Source of the DNA: Siphonodentalium dalli
Taxonomy: Eukaryota; Mollusca; Scaphopoda; Gadilida; Siphonodentaliidae
Length of the DNA stretch: 64,000 bases
NCBI GenBank assembly: GCA_032622095.1
Contig: CP136064.1
Coordinates: 138,587,954 to 138,651,953, forward strand
Direction: 5' to 3'
The notes beneath the pieces are model-generated. The model was not told the origin of the DNA, did not search any database, and saw nothing but the letters and a program-made list of their open reading frames with translations. Positions 36,750 through 48,916 of this stretch are shown here, piece after piece; position 1 is the first letter of the stretch, and each line of letters begins with the position of its first letter. The translations under genes and the position numbers were made by a program.

Positions 36750-37037
36750 CCAATCAGGGAACGGCAATTAGGGGAGGAGAAGACGGAAGTATAACAAGGT
36801 GATTTATCGCCCGCCATGTGACGCACTCTCAGCCAATCAGAAGAGAGGAAAATGGGATGAAGGATAACAATAGCTTTTATTACACGCTTGTTCCTAGAAT
36901 CACCATTTAAAAATCCGTATGCAACATATGTTCCATACGCATCCGGTTGACGGACTATTTTTCCAAACACCGTTATGAAATTCCATCGACCAATCAATGC
37001 AACGAAACTCCGCCTACGCCGCTAGTCAGCCAATCAG
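36750..37037 (+). promoter_or_regulatory. Cluster of four CCAAT boxes upstream of the Crypton
   Basis: CCAATCAG at 36750, 36833 and 37030, and CCAATCAA at 36990, all on the plus strand within 290 bp. CCAAT boxes are NF-Y sites in animal promoters. The cluster ends about 315 bp upstream of the first Crypton ATG (37352), the right place for an element-borne promoter. Function is inferred. Confidence 0.45.
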
Positions 37038-37351
37038 AAAGTCGCCGTTTGACCTGGTGATATTTATTGTCATCGGTTGTAGAAAAATTGTTGTAATATT
37101 GTCCATGCATTATTAACACAAAACCGAGTTTTAATGGGGGTTCTAGAGCAAATAAAGCATATATATGTTTTTTTTTTATTAAAAGTGAAGTTACGAATGC
37201 CGGGTTACGTTCCTTTTAAAAGTAAATGTTGATCATGTTTGTTTACGAATCACTCGCAATCACATGCTCACACAGCTGATGTGTGTTTTGTTTTGATTTT
37301 TAGCAGACGAACTGTGAAATTTTACAAATTGAAATAATATGAACTGATATT

Positions 37352-38872
37352 ATGAGCGTTGAAAATGATGTTTACGGAACTTTCGTAGTCGACGAAGATA
37401 TCGAATATGAGTACAGTGAAGAGGGTAACATGGATTTTCCATATGAAATTGAACTTGAACTTGAAGAACAACCATCATGCAAGTACTGGGAAAATTATTT
37501 GCAAAATATTGAGTGTGAAGGTGAGAAGAATGAAAATCATGTTCAGCTAGCTGCCATATCAGTTACATCTGACATAAGATCATTAAAGGCATACATAGAC
37601 AGTAAAAAAAATGTAAATACTGTACAAAAAAACAGATCAAGTTGTGAACAAGTTCAAAAAATGGCTTCAAGAATCCCCTAGGTTGGATACAAGGGAAATA
37701 TATGAAATTCCACCTTTTGAACTGAACACTCTCTTGGGCGGATTCATTTTAACTGCGAGGAAGAACGATGGCACATAATTTGAGCCAGATTCTTTGACAA
37801 GCCTTCATCGCAGTATAGAACGCCATGCAAAAGACAATGGCTATCCATACAGTTTATTGACGAGTGATGAATTTTCCATAAGCAGAGATGTTCTGAGGGC
37901 CCGGAGGAAAGAGCTAAAACAGAAGGGTTTTGGTAATCGTCCAAATAAATCTGAAAATTTGACCGAAGAGGAAGAAGAAAAGTTGTGGACTGAAAATGTA
38001 ATGGGATTGGGAGATCCAGATGCATTACTGAATTTCTTGTGGTTCAGTATCACAAAGTTGATGGGGTTTCGGGGCTCACATGAAAACCACCAGTTGCGTT
38101 GGGGAGATATCAGGCTAAAGTGGACAGCAACGGAGAGGAATATCTTGAATTTAATGAACGGTTGTCAAAAACACGTGATGACAATAGCACGACAAGAGCA
38201 TTCTCTCCAAAAATCTTTCCCAACCCTGACAAATTAAGATGCCCCATTGAGGCATTTAAGATTTTTGAAAAGAATAGACCAGTGAGCATGAAGAATCCGG
38301 ATACACCGTTCTATATAGCAGTGGACACTATGCCTAGGATAAATGACATGGCATTATGGTTTAAATCACAGCCTATAGGAATAAACAAGCTGAAAGGGAT
38401 GATGAAGAACATGGTGATAAAAGGTGGTATCCAGGGGGAAAAAACCAATCCTTCACTCAGAAAAACAATGTGCTCTGATCTACTCCATAGTGGAGTAGCT
38501 CCAACAACTATAATGCAGTTATCAGGACATAAAAATGTTGCTGCAAGTATCAACAACTATGCTACGGCATCAGTGAATCAGCAAAAGGAGATGTGCGAAA
38601 TTTTACAAAGCAAGGCAAACAAGAAACAGCCTGATGTATCCACTATAGCCAAGACAGTTGTTCCTCCTTCTACGAGCGCATCACTGACAAGTACTATTAT
38701 GTCAAATGCAACTGTAAGTTCGAATGAGAACTTAGCTAGCGGACTGTTTTCAGGAGCTACAATTCATTGTGGACAATTTCATTTCAAAGTATATAACGTT
38801 GCCTCACAAAAAACCACGACCGTCACCACCATCACCACCGAGAAAGTTTCGCCGATTGTTGCCAACAATTGA
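37352..38872 (+). pseudogene. Crypton-type tyrosine recombinase (DUF3504-like), disrupted
   Basis: Encodes a DNA-cutting tyrosine recombinase of the Crypton superfamily, related to the domesticated KIAA1958/QRICH1/ZMYM-type domain. An acidic N-terminus (37352-37630) precedes NKFKKW and EIYEIPPFELNTLL, then SLHRSIERH, FRARRKELK-like LRARRKELKQKGFGN and GFRGSHENHQLRWGDI. The C-terminal half gives FNERLSKTR, PFYIAV, MGINKL-like IGINKLKGM, SLRKT (Arg at 38459-38461), SGHKNV (His at 38528-38530) and NNYATAS (likely catalytic Tyr at 38558-38560). It is broken three times: a frame change in the A-run 37625-37631, an in-frame TAA at 37776-37778, and a frame change near 38113-38120. The usual His of the H-x-x-R motif is Pro here (NPSLR). 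It is intronless and close to full length. The call is firm; activity is unlikely. Confidence 0.9.
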
Positions 38873-38932
38873 CTCGGACTCTGATTAATCTAATACTAGT
38901 AATAGTAATAATCAGATGATTATATTATTATT

Positions 38933-38938
38933 AATAAA
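38933..38938 (+). terminator. Candidate polyadenylation signal of the Crypton
   Basis: AATAAA about 60 bases after the recombinase stop codon, in AT-rich DNA. Confidence 0.5.
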
Positions 38939-39046
38939 ATTTCAGATTTGTTATCATGTGATATTTATATTATTTATATTACAACAGTAATATTATGAAA
39001 TGATATCTTATATTTGTTACATACTTAGATACTACTCACCATTGCA

Positions 39047-39343
39047 ATGAGTCTGAGAAACAATTGTAGCGACTTAAAGAGTGACATGCAAAATAATCAC
39101 ATAGCTGATAGTCCTAATTGTCAATGTGGTTTTCCAAAGGAGGATGCTAGTCATTTCTTCTTCCACTGTCCATTGTTCACCAATCAGAGAAGAATATTTT
39201 ACCACAAACTTGAAACAAATAACTTTCATATAGAAAATATTAAGCATCTTCTCTGTGGAATCTCTGAAAATGACCACAGAAGAAATATATTGCTATTTCA
39301 TATTACACAGTCCTACATTAATGCAACTAAACGTTTTGGGTAA
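39047..39343 (+). pseudogene. LINE C-terminal fragment
   Basis: A 98-codon frame with SLRNNCSDL, IADSPNCQCGFPKEDASHFF and FHCPLFTNQRR. This is the Cys-x-Cys...His...Cys end module found after the RT in many CR1/L2/Jockey-like LINEs. No RT precedes it, so it is a short remnant. It lies about 175 bp downstream of the Crypton and is unrelated to it. Confidence 0.75.
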
Positions 39344-40137
39344 CTTCGATCATATATTTTTCTCTGTTATGTCAACCTGTCATTGAAAACCATTACAAAT
39401 TTAAATGCCCGGCCTTTTTAGACACAACTTATGACAACGTGAGGGTAAAACTGGACACAATAAAACTCCACTCATAGCACACTCTGTACAAATATTCACA
39501 TCTGTTTCCCTGCTTAAATATTCACAATTTCATCCTGCCATCTTGTTTAAATGTTATGTTATACCTTTTGTGCGGGAGAGGGGCGTCACTAAGTTGACAA
39601 AACTTGTGTCCCAATCCCCATGTATATAATTGATATACAATACAATATATTTAAATCAAATGAGTCTGAGGACATATCCGAAGAATCCTAGCATGATAGA
39701 ATACACAAATAGCATAGGTAATTAAACAGTCCAGTTTACCAGTGTTTACAAATTACACTGGATTTCTGGAGAGTCAGTGACATTCTCGTCAGCGGATTGA
39801 AATTCCATCACTTTTCTGTTAATTAGTTGCTCAACATGACATCAGGTGTCCGATATGCAATCTTCGCAATGTCATGATATTTAACTAATATACACCATAT
39901 TCAGGAAATAACACTAAAACGTTAAATTTATGCAAACATTTCTCCAAAACATTCCCGCTTATTCTTGAAATTCCAATCGATCGATATCTAAAGATAGTAA
40001 CAGGGAATCCCTGAAAAAAATCGGCAGTTGATAGAACGTGGGTCGCAGTGCGGTAAGGTTACAAAACATAACTTTAGTTCATATTCGTTACTATTTTCTT
40101 CATTTAAATGGATTCTAGGACGCGAAGCGTGTAATAA
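39344..40137. other. No gene recognised
   Basis: Intergenic DNA, with AGGGAATCCCT self-complementary word near 40002. The minus-strand frame 39988-40272 runs into the palindrome and is incidental. Confidence 0.4.
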
Positions 40138-40295
40138 ACACAGAACGACACGATGTGTAAATGGGTTTGTCGATACGGCACTCGTGCTGTCGCGGAAGGA
40201 TAGAACTCGAGGCGCAAGCGCCTCTCGTTCCATCCTTCCGCGACAGCACTCGTGCCGTATCGACAAACCCATTTACACATCGTGTCGTTCTGTGT
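40138..40295. repeat. 158-bp near-perfect palindrome
   Basis: Arms of 79 bp match at 73 positions with no spacer, centred at 40216/40217 on GGCGCAAGCGCC. The outer arm begins ACACAGAACGACACGATGTG. Two of the six mismatches are a flipped inner mini-palindrome (GCACTCGTGC). Long open frames on both strands follow from the symmetry. Such a structure extrudes readily as a cruciform; it may be the tip of a foldback-type element. Confidence 0.9.
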
Positions 40296-41779
40296 ATGTA
40301 CCGAAGGAAATAATGTGTAGAAATGATTACACATGGCATGTCTAAACACGATTAACACACACACCAATGTGTAGTTTTACATATAACTACATGGACCAAG
40401 GGACATTCTATACATATTGTGTATATTTTGTTACACACAATTGTGTAAGAACGTAGAGCATGCACATTGCGGTACTTTCAGATTCATATCTTCTGATGCA
40501 TGACGGCCATATTGTTTGATAATTATTTTGTGAATGCAATCTACAGAGACCGTAGAATTCCGATTTGTGGGTATAGTATTAATAATATAAGATGATAATA
40601 CGCTAGCGTAATTAACGAACCAAAGCAAACCACTCATGTGAGGGTAGCTGTGGGGTTTATTTATTTTTTTTAATTTTTTTTTTTTATTAAAATCAGTTTA
40701 TAGATTCTCTGGTATTCCCTACAAATATGATTAACATAAGGCTATATTTCCTGGGTTCATCGAATGAATTGACCCCAATCGTAACTTCGAGTATAAATTA
40801 GGCAAATAAATCGTACTTCCGGGTAGTCTTTATCGACTATTCATGGTTATAAATTACTAGTACCAACATCAAAGTGAAAATAGTTATACCTTGTCGAGAG
40901 GGGAACGGGCACATCTTTAATGAATATAACAAATTTATTTCTTTTCTTGACGCTGGGAGATTACTGCGGTGGAGATACTCTACCGAGAAGCGTGTCCATT
41001 GCATAGCTGTTTATTTCATTCAAAGGTGTCATTGTGTCGATTTCAACGAATTCGACGAACAGCGTCATCGTGTAACTTTCCCCATTGACCGAGTTCGCCT
41101 GAATGTATCTTCTGGTTTGTTTATAATTATATGTTACCTTTCGATTCCAGAAAATAGTGTAGTTATGGATTATCACATACATGCATGTACCATGTAGTCT
41201 TATGATAACAATTAATTCCTTATTAAATATATGTTATTTCGTTTCGCACAGTACCGCACCGCACATCTTCGCACATTCGAACGGTAAATTCGTGATGACA
41301 TTCTTATTATATTTCACATCAGGAATTTATATCACTTTTCATTCGCCCCGATGTGTGTAGTTACTATGTAGTGTCGTTATTTATCGTGTCTTATTTTCTC
41401 AATAAAAGGTAAACTAACGCTACGAATGAACTTACATTGTAATTCAGTGTTCATAATTCCCATTTGCAATACCAATAATCGAAAGACACAGTAACAAGAT
41501 TTTCCGATTACGAGATTAATGCGTTAAGACCACCGATCTACTGCATGTGCGACAAAGACGCTCGCGAAATTCAAAACAGCTGCGTCGTATTAGATAATCA
41601 TTGGTGACGTCACAAAATCATATATTGGTTCGTTATGAGGATTTATTTGTTAAAACTTTAATGGGGATTACTTCAATTAGACTTGTAGTCGGATTCCTTA
41701 TGTCGAAAAAAATGGTCGCGCGTTTTCGGAATGTTAAAAGCGACATGAGAACAGTTTCGATACCACCAGTGTGTCTATT

Positions 41780-42540
41780 TTCATAATCTACCTGTTTCCA
41801 GCTTGATATTTTAGTGGAAACAGGTTTGTGTGAGGCTTTTGTTTGTGTACCCCTCTATCCCCCCCCCCCGTCCACCTGGTAATAAAAACATGCTATTACG
41901 CATAGCAAGTTCGTTCAGTGGCTTTCTTTGTTCTTAGAAATCTAAAAACATGGAGAGATCTTGCCACAAATAACTTAATTTCAAATCTCAATGTGGAATT
42001 TTATAATAAAATCGTCAGATGAATTGTATTTATGACTGCATTTTCAATTTTCTTTCCCAAATATTAAGGTATTGTATATTCTTAAAATCAACTAGATCAC
42101 ATATAGACGAACATGAATAATCGATTTTTGGTGAAGATATCGCAGAAAAGCTAACCCTACCCCCCACCCTCGCTGATTTCACAAGTCAGATTCCTTTGGT
42201 CGAAAACAACGGTTGCGCAATTTCGGATTGTCTAAAACGACATGCGAACGGGTTATTTATCAATAGCGTGTCTACTTTCAGAGTTTACCTGTGTCCAGTT
42301 GAAACTTTATTTAAAAAAAAAGTGTTTCTGGACTGTTTTAAGAATTTAAAGAGCGTTTGCTTATTATATATTAAATATTAATCATCATAACTAACCTTCT
42401 GGTGGATGTGCGAATTGAAATTAACAAATTTATCAAATATGGCGGTATACTTTCAGAGTCTACTTGTTTCCAGTCTGACATTTTAGTGGAAACAAATTGT
42501 TTGGACGGTTTTAAAAATTTAAAGAGCGTTTACTGTTTAT
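41780..42540 (+). repeat. Three diverged tandem units
   Basis: Units share ACCTGTTTCCAGCTTGA, ATTTTAGTGGAAACA and a terminal TTTAAAGAGCGTTT (42346, 42519). Period about 250-350 bp, strongly diverged. Confidence 0.5.
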
Positions 42541-42871
42541 TAACTTAAACGATTAGCCTTTTCATGAATTGTGCGAGTTGATATTATGCATATATGTCAA
42601 GTATGACTCTGAAATGTATCTTTGATAATGATGTCGTCAGATAAGTCTCCGCGGGTAGTGTACTACAGTTGGGAAGAACACTAACGTTGGACCCTATAAT
42701 GTTCACAGTGGTGGAACTTAATGGCTATCATATATGCATGGCTCTTACATGTAATCTATCATAACTACATGTGATTTTACCAAATTAACTTGCAATATAG
42801 TCAGGCCACCAGATACAGTGGTTGATTAAAAATGTGGTTTATATCAATCATTGGGGTGATAGGAAGACAGT

Positions 42872-43010
42872 GGGGTGATAGGAAGACAGTCAGTCATGAC
42901 TATATCACCCCTAGCAATATACATGTATAGTCTATCAATATTATATTTATTTGTAATTGTACTTTCCATGTGTGTATATTGTAAATAAAATTATCCTATC
43001 CTATCATATA
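42872..43010 (+). mobile_element. Retroelement 3' tail with TATCC repeats, copy 1
   Basis: Ends AATAAAATTATCCTATCCTA. The body includes GACAGTCAGTCATGACTATA and a GTGTATATTGTAAATAAA stretch shared with the copy at 44214-44329. Probably the truncated 3' end of a LINE or a SINE. Confidence 0.6.
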
Positions 43011-43226
43011 CATCACAATCACGTGCTCCAGTGATAATGTCCTCTATTCTGCAAATGAAATGTTTATCATGACTACAGTTTCAGAATGTCGTTGTAAAAT
43101 TGATTGGTGTTGTTTTTTCATCAATTGACAAAATTAATGTTTATTGCCAGGACGAAGTACCGCATAATACGGAGTTTTGTGCTAACAATTATGCGAGTCA
43201 TATTTATGTATGTGTCAGTCAAAACT

Positions 43227-44455
43227 TTTAGGACATGGGAATATTTTTTTTATTTCGTAGCCACTAAATACTAATTCGTGGCCACGAAATAACTAATTGT
43301 GATATACGATCGTCAGTCCCATTGTTGTAATGGAAGCGGATAGGGATGATCTGGTTGTAGTTGTCCACCATCTTGGCATGATCCACGGCGATTTGAGATA
43401 AAGGATGTTGCAGAGTGGCCCGTAAAACAAATTAAGTAATCACCATTTCACCAACCCGATCCAAAGTTGCCGCCTTCCTGGGGGTGTGTCACATATGGCA
43501 CCTACGACGTTCAGTATATCTTGGGGCCACCATACAGCACCAATTCTACCACATCAAACGGTTAAGGGGCCGAGAAATTGTATAGGTGCCATATTTGAAC
43601 CCATCTGGGGCGACCATTTTGGTTCGGGGATGGTGAAAGCCGGTGAATATTGAGTTTGTCTCATCATGGGTCACCCTACAACACACTGTATTCTACCTAA
43701 AATGGCGGGGGCAGTTGCATGGTACCATATATGGACCCCAATGATCATTTATCATTTTCGCTCGAATGGGCTGAAGGTGTGAAAATTGAGCTTGCTTTGC
43801 GAGCCCCCTTTATTTGATCTATATCGGTCAAGTGACCGAGAAATAATGTGTACCCTATTTGACCCCTTCTGAGCGGCGACCATTTTGGATCGGGTATGGT
43901 TGAAAGGGGTGACTATTTATAAGTTTGTTTTGGGCCCAACCTACAAAACCCCTGATTTGACTTAAATCGGCCAATAGATATGCCGAGTGAAATGTCATTC
44001 CCATTCGATCATTTGTGGTAAAAACTAATGAATATTCAGCTTTTCTTGGAGCCACCTGACCCGTGTTTCCCAGTTCTCTCTGGGCTTGTTTATATCGGAC
44101 GTTCATATCCCCATAGAGCCCGGGTTCTACACCATAAGGGGTTCATAGTAGCTTAATTATCTGCGATCGTACTCATTGGTTCTAAAACATCATCAAGTGT
44201 AAACATACCGTAGCAGGGTGGCAGTAAGACAGTCTAGCCTGACTATGCCACCCCCTCGAATATACAATGCAATATTTGTCAAATGTATTACTATGTGTAT
44301 ATTGAAATAAAATATCCTATCCTATCATACCGTAAAGGTATCTGGATATATGCAAAGGTCAATCAGTTATAATTCGCCACGAATTAGTATGTCGTGGCCA
44401 CGAATTAGTATTTCGTGGCCACGAAATAAAAAAAAACAATTTCCCATGTCCTAAA
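43227..44455. mobile_element. 1.23-kb element with ~75-bp TIRs containing TTCGTGGCCACGAA palindromes
   Basis: TTTAGGACATGGGAA (43227-43241) is exactly inverted at 44441-44455. Inside both ends, after a T-run, lie two or three units of ATTTCGTGGCCACGAAATACT, itself palindromic. The interior has ~170-bp diverged repeats and a TATCC-tailed retroelement fragment but no transposase. A target duplication is not clear. Superfamily unknown. Confidence 0.75.
44214..44329 (+). mobile_element. Retroelement 3' tail with TATCC repeats, copy 2
   Basis: Same family as 42872-43010: GCAGTAAGACAGTCTAGCCT start, ACTATGTGTATATTGAAATA, tail TATCCTATCCTATC. It sits within the 1.23-kb inverted-repeat element. Confidence 0.6.
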
Positions 44456-45099
44456 CCAGCCACCCTAGCTTATGGATCATTCTGTTTTTGTACTAACTTT
44501 GGAGAAACCCGACCAGCATCAATGTAACAACTACAACAACTCATCTATGCCAATGATATGTTTATACATACATGTGGATAGGGTGGTATTGTTTAAAAAT
44601 GTTAAACAATGTTATCATGTCTATATGTATTGCTAAATATTGCTGGGCATATATAGATGGTTGATCTATAATTCCTGGTCGGGTTTATCAAAATTGGGAG
44701 TTTAAATTTTGTTCATCTGATGATAAAGAAAATACTTTCTCCGTCCACTTGATACATCCCCCGGCATACATGTTTCACATACTAAATTAACACCTTAGTC
44801 AACATAACAAATCACTCCATCAAATCCTTTGCCACAAGAATAAAAATAAATTCTCAGTATAAATAGGCAAGACATCTCTGGACACTTTCTAAGAGATATT
44901 TTATTTATAAGAAGATATATGTGTGCATTGTGTGCTTGGTCTTATATATAGTACAACACAGTAAGATGCAAGTGACACAGTGCAGGGACAATACTGTGTC
45001 GAAGAACATAGCTGAGGGGATCCTTCCATCATCCTTCATAATGCATCATGACTCCATCTGTTGTGAACAAACCATCGACTAGGCTTAATGGGTCGTTCT

Positions 45100-45690
45100 C
45101 CCCCAATAATATACTTGGCTTTGAACCGGTCAACATTTTGGGCCGTGGCATTTCCCCGTAAATTAGAGAGTGTCTATAGTCGGATGGTATTGGTTATGTT
45201 CAAATGGTGACACAAATATGAAACTGTACATGTTAGTGCCCCATGGGCCATTGATCATTATAAGATCGAGAAACTTAGTCTAGGAAATTACCGGGAATTC
45301 ACCAGACATTGCAATTGTAGCTGACAGGGTCGTAATTTCAACGTTTGCGTTTCCGATGCAGTTAATACACAAAAATGTGAAATTTGAGATATACCTGGTC
45401 GTCAAAGTGTCTCATTTAAGGTTAGCAACGGTTGCTAATCAAATGTCACAATGGTGTACTAATCATTCATTGGTATTGCCTTAATTTAGTCAGTGTCTAA
45501 TCACATGGTGCTGGTTTTGTTCAAAGTTGGGCACATGTATGTCTAAAACTATATGCAGCCATGCTCTGCATAGGCCACTGATCATTATAAGATCGGGAGA
45601 CTTTGCCACCTGTCCCGATAGCTCCTTAGTAACGGATACTAAGCACCTACTGGGAATTTGCAGGAAATGCAAATATGGTTGATATCTATT
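45100..45690 (+). repeat. Two diverged tandem units, period about 340 bp
   Basis: GTGTCTATAGTCGGATGGT / GTGTCTAATCACATGGTGCT, GGCCATTGATCATTATAAGA / GGCCACTGATCATTATAAGA and CGAGAAACTT / CGGGAGACTT occur in the same order twice. Confidence 0.65.
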
Positions 45691-46036
45691 TTACTCAAGA
45701 AAAATAATGAGATTCCTACATCATCGTTTCCACATAAAGTAATCTCAGTAAATCTCATTGTCCCGCACTCGAGGTATCGCTCCGCTCCGCTCCGTGCGAT
45801 AATTTCGTCAACATTCAGACACTCATGCGGTTCTATCTATTTATTACATATGTATCAACGTAATTCGCATGATCGCACGAGTTTCTAGGCGTGTGATAAT
45901 TCTCAGAATCGCACTAGTGCAATCTGTCGACGGAACTATTTCATTCAGTGTTAAAACTCAATTAATTTCACATTTTCTGTACCGGAGATGTATGATTGTG
46001 AGTCAACTTACTATGATACGGAGATATGTAATAAAA

Positions 46037-46156
46037 ATAGAACCACATGCGTGTCTGGATTTTGACGAATTATCGCACTCGATTTGTTGGCGGAACGCGA
46101 TACCTCTCGTGCGGGACGATAATTTCGTCAAAATCCAGACACTCATGCGGTTCTAT
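46037..46156. repeat. Long inverted repeat, ~42-bp arms with ~30-bp loop
   Basis: ATAGAACCACATGCGTGTCT plus GGATTTTGACGAATTATCGC at 46037-46078 is inverted at 46109-46156 with small indels. The right arm also occurs alone at about 45798-45840 (CAGACACTCATGCGGTTCTA). No coding role. Confidence 0.8.
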
Positions 46157-46797
46157 CTATGTATTGCATCTATCATTAAATCACGGATAGTTACAGTGGG
46201 TAAAACACGAGTGTTAGTCTACATGTATAGTTGCGCACGATTGCCAATAAGTTATATTACAATCAACGTTTTAGCATAACACGAAATTCTCCATAGGGTT
46301 AGTGTTAAATTTTGATCGCAACTGTACCCAACAAGAATCATCTGAGCATATCCATTCGTTTAAAAACTACGTCTGTGTTTCATACTTAGTATTTTTTAGA
46401 AATATCAGTACGCGCATATCATAGTACGCAAAATAGCGCCATTTATCCAAAGTACTATAATCTCCATAGGGCTCAGTGTTAAATTTTGATCACAACTGTA
46501 GCCAACAAGAATTAACCAATCGCATTAAAATTTTAAAAATACATGTAACAGTCATATATAGTAGTTTGGAGAAGTTTCAAATCGCACCGATCACCATACG
46601 CCAGATGGCACCATCTATCGTTTTCTGTAAATACTAAACGCTCTCTAAATTATGTTGACCCCGATTTATGCCGACCCGCCAAAATTCAAGAATGGAAACA
46701 AGTGAATCCTGAAAACACACCTACTAGGCATACATAATCCGTTTTCAGATCGCTTTTAACAAACCAAAAATGCAAAATGACATAAGGAATCCGACTA

Positions 46798-47130
46798 TTG
46801 TTATGATTGTTGTAATAATACTAATATTATGCAATAACGCCACGACCCTGGCTTGTTCATTTAAAACAAAAGCTCACACAGTACAAAACAAAATACTACA
46901 CACCATTGTATGCCATGATCGTTTTAATATATAAATTTGCATATATCTTTCTTTCATGGCGATTACTGCCCTGAGACTCTTGTTATGATTGTTGTAATAC
47001 TACTAATGTTATGCAATCACGCCACGACCCTGGTTTGCTCATTTAAAAAAAAAACTCACACAGTACAGAACAAAATACTACATACCACTGTACGTCATGA
47101 ACGTTTTAACATTTTAATCTGCATATATCT
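46798..47130 (+). repeat. Two-copy tandem duplication, period about 187 bp
   Basis: TTGTTATGATTGTTGTAATA, GCCACGACCCTGGCTTGTTC and CTCACACAGTACAAAACAAA each occur twice in order. The copies are about 90 percent alike by eye. Confidence 0.85.
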
Positions 47131-47410
47131 TTAATACTATACCCACAGGTCGGACAACTGAACTTGTCTACGATATTTGTGTGTAAATACATACACACAA
47201 TGTGTAAGGGATATGTGTTGATTCTATGCACACAGTTGTGTATGAATGTGTATAAATTTACCCATTTATGTGTGAAAATTGTTACACAATTTGTGTACGA
47301 ATATGAAACTACACAATCATATACTACACAAATATGTTGAAGATCAAAATTGAATAATGATTGTGTAACAGGGCTACACATTTTGTGGAGAAAACCTACA
47401 CATTAGTCAT

Positions 47411-48012
47411 AAGAGTGTACCATTTCTGAACACATTTGTTTTACTGACCAAATTTGAAGTCACATATAATGTTTGAACATATCTTTTTCAACATAATTGG
47501 GAGCACAAAACCCAAAAATAAGCTTAATTTGCGTTGTAAATATAGTGAAGAAGTATATAAGCTAACACAAATATTTAACATTTTCAATAACTGTATTATA
47601 GAGAGTAATACAACTTCAATTATTTATTTTAGAGTGAGTGGATGGTCAAGATTCTTGAACTCAGTAGCTAATGACATGTAATGTCTTTTGATCTTTATTT
47701 AAATCGGTAAAGAAATTTGATCTGTATTTGTGTGAATTTGAATGTTCTTTCCAATTATAATACGTTGAAGTTGCAAACAGTATGTGGCTTTTAAATGTGT
47801 ATGTTATATATCAGTGGACGCCCTAATGTGATGGGAACGTCCCTACGAATAGAACCTCGATCCGTACCTGCAACCGCCTAAACACAACGTTTTCACAAGT
47901 CACAACGTTACCACAACGTAGTATTAATAGTGGAATGCACCGGTGGTTCTACGTCGGTACAACGGGGACTTGTCCCTACGATCGTAAAATCTCATATTCT
48001 GGAAACACCTCA
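47411..48012. other. No gene recognised
   Basis: An AT-rich frame (47454-47681) without motifs. ACAACGTT-type words lie near 47885-47925, just upstream of the Penelope-like element. The 5' boundary of that element is not visible. Confidence 0.35.
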
Positions 48013-48767
48013 ATGGCCACCGAAACCATCGCTAAATTGACCGAATTTATTCTTAACCACAACTACTTTCAGATTAATTGAGATATTTTTCTACAGAAAT
48101 TGGGAACCGCGATGGGCACTCCCATGGCCCCTCAGTTCGCCAATATTTACATGGCTTGACTTTGAGAAAACATTCTTGGACAATATTGAGCTAAAATCTA
48201 AAGTTTATTTTCGGTATATAGATGACATTTTCATCATTTGGGAGCACGGTTTGTCAGAACTTGAAGAATTTTATGACAAAATTAACAATTTTCACCCTAA
48301 CCTAAAGTTTACCATGGAAAAGTCTACAGAGACTATCAGCTTCTTGGATGTCAGAGTTTTCAAAACTGATGGGAAATTAGAAACTGCTGTTTATAGGAAA
48401 CCAACTGACAAATATAATTACTTACATTCTACAAGTTTTCATCCGGATCATACTAAGAGATATGTTTATGTATAGTCAGGCTTTACGTTACCATCGAATC
48501 AATTCGGATCCGAACATTAGCACACAACAAATCTCCAAATTAAAATCGGAATTCGTGAAACTCGGGTATGAAAAGCGAACTGTGGAGAAGCAGACAACTA
48601 AGGCGCTTTCCAAGGATCGTACGGATTTGTTAGCTTATAAATGTTCTGACGTTAAAGAACGCGTTCCGCTTGTTGTGACACATCACCCCGCAACTAAACT
48701 AATGAGACTCATTCTGGTTCAGTCCCAGCATATTCCGGACGGAGATGATCTACTTCAGAACATATTC
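48013..48767 (+). pseudogene. Penelope-like reverse transcriptase fragment
   Basis: Blocks in order: ETIAKLTEFILNHNYFQIN, LGTAMGTPMAPQFANIYM (48098-48153), then YFRYIDDIFIIWEHG, the catalytic Y-x-D-D variant of this family, near 48207-48250. FHPNLKFTMEKS, ISFLDVRVFKTDG, ETAVYRKPTDKYNYLHSTS and FHPDHTKR follow. After a frameshift near 48465 come YSQALRYHRINSD and KERVPLVVTHHPATKLMRL. There is an in-frame TGA before DIFLQK (about 48079), a break near 48155, and the break near 48465. The frame stops at the TTCA where the LINE inserted. RT family assignment is firm. Confidence 0.9.
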
Positions 48768-48916
48768 ATGAAATGAGAAAGAAATTTCCCAAAGAACAAT
48801 TCTTCATTCGAGATGACAAGATCGTTAAACGGAGTGGATTGGGGTTGATGCAGAGGACTGCCTGATATGCAACAAGTCATCCGACTTCAACCTCAAATGA
48901 CTTTAATACCATATGT

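Larger units (their letters stand above)
40304..47410. other. Candidate large decayed element with inverted symmetry
   Basis: Both ends carry clusters of TGTGTA/TACACA words (40304-40446 and 47180-47410). TGTGGGTATAGTATTAA at 40566-40582 is exactly inverted at 47131-47147. Further in, GTCGGATTCCTTATGTC near 41690 is inverted near 46785, followed on both sides by TGTTAAAAGCGA and a GTTTCCA block. This looks like a diverged inverted repeat of over 1 kb per arm around 40.3-47.4 kb. I recognise no transposase between. The frame 40874-41197 (107 codons) has no known domain. The region may be two inverted copies of a repeat rather than one element. Confidence 0.35.

Noticed and set aside
40028-40367. 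Four overlapping frames of 74-105 codons on both strands
   Set aside because: They are mirror images created by the 158-bp palindrome. No domain is recognisable.
40874-41197. 107-codon plus-strand frame
   Set aside because: No family recognised and no promoter or splice context; kept only as a note under the 40.3-47.4 kb region.
45869-46279. 136-codon plus-strand frame
   Set aside because: It spans a long inverted repeat (46037-46156) and has no recognisable motif or codon bias.
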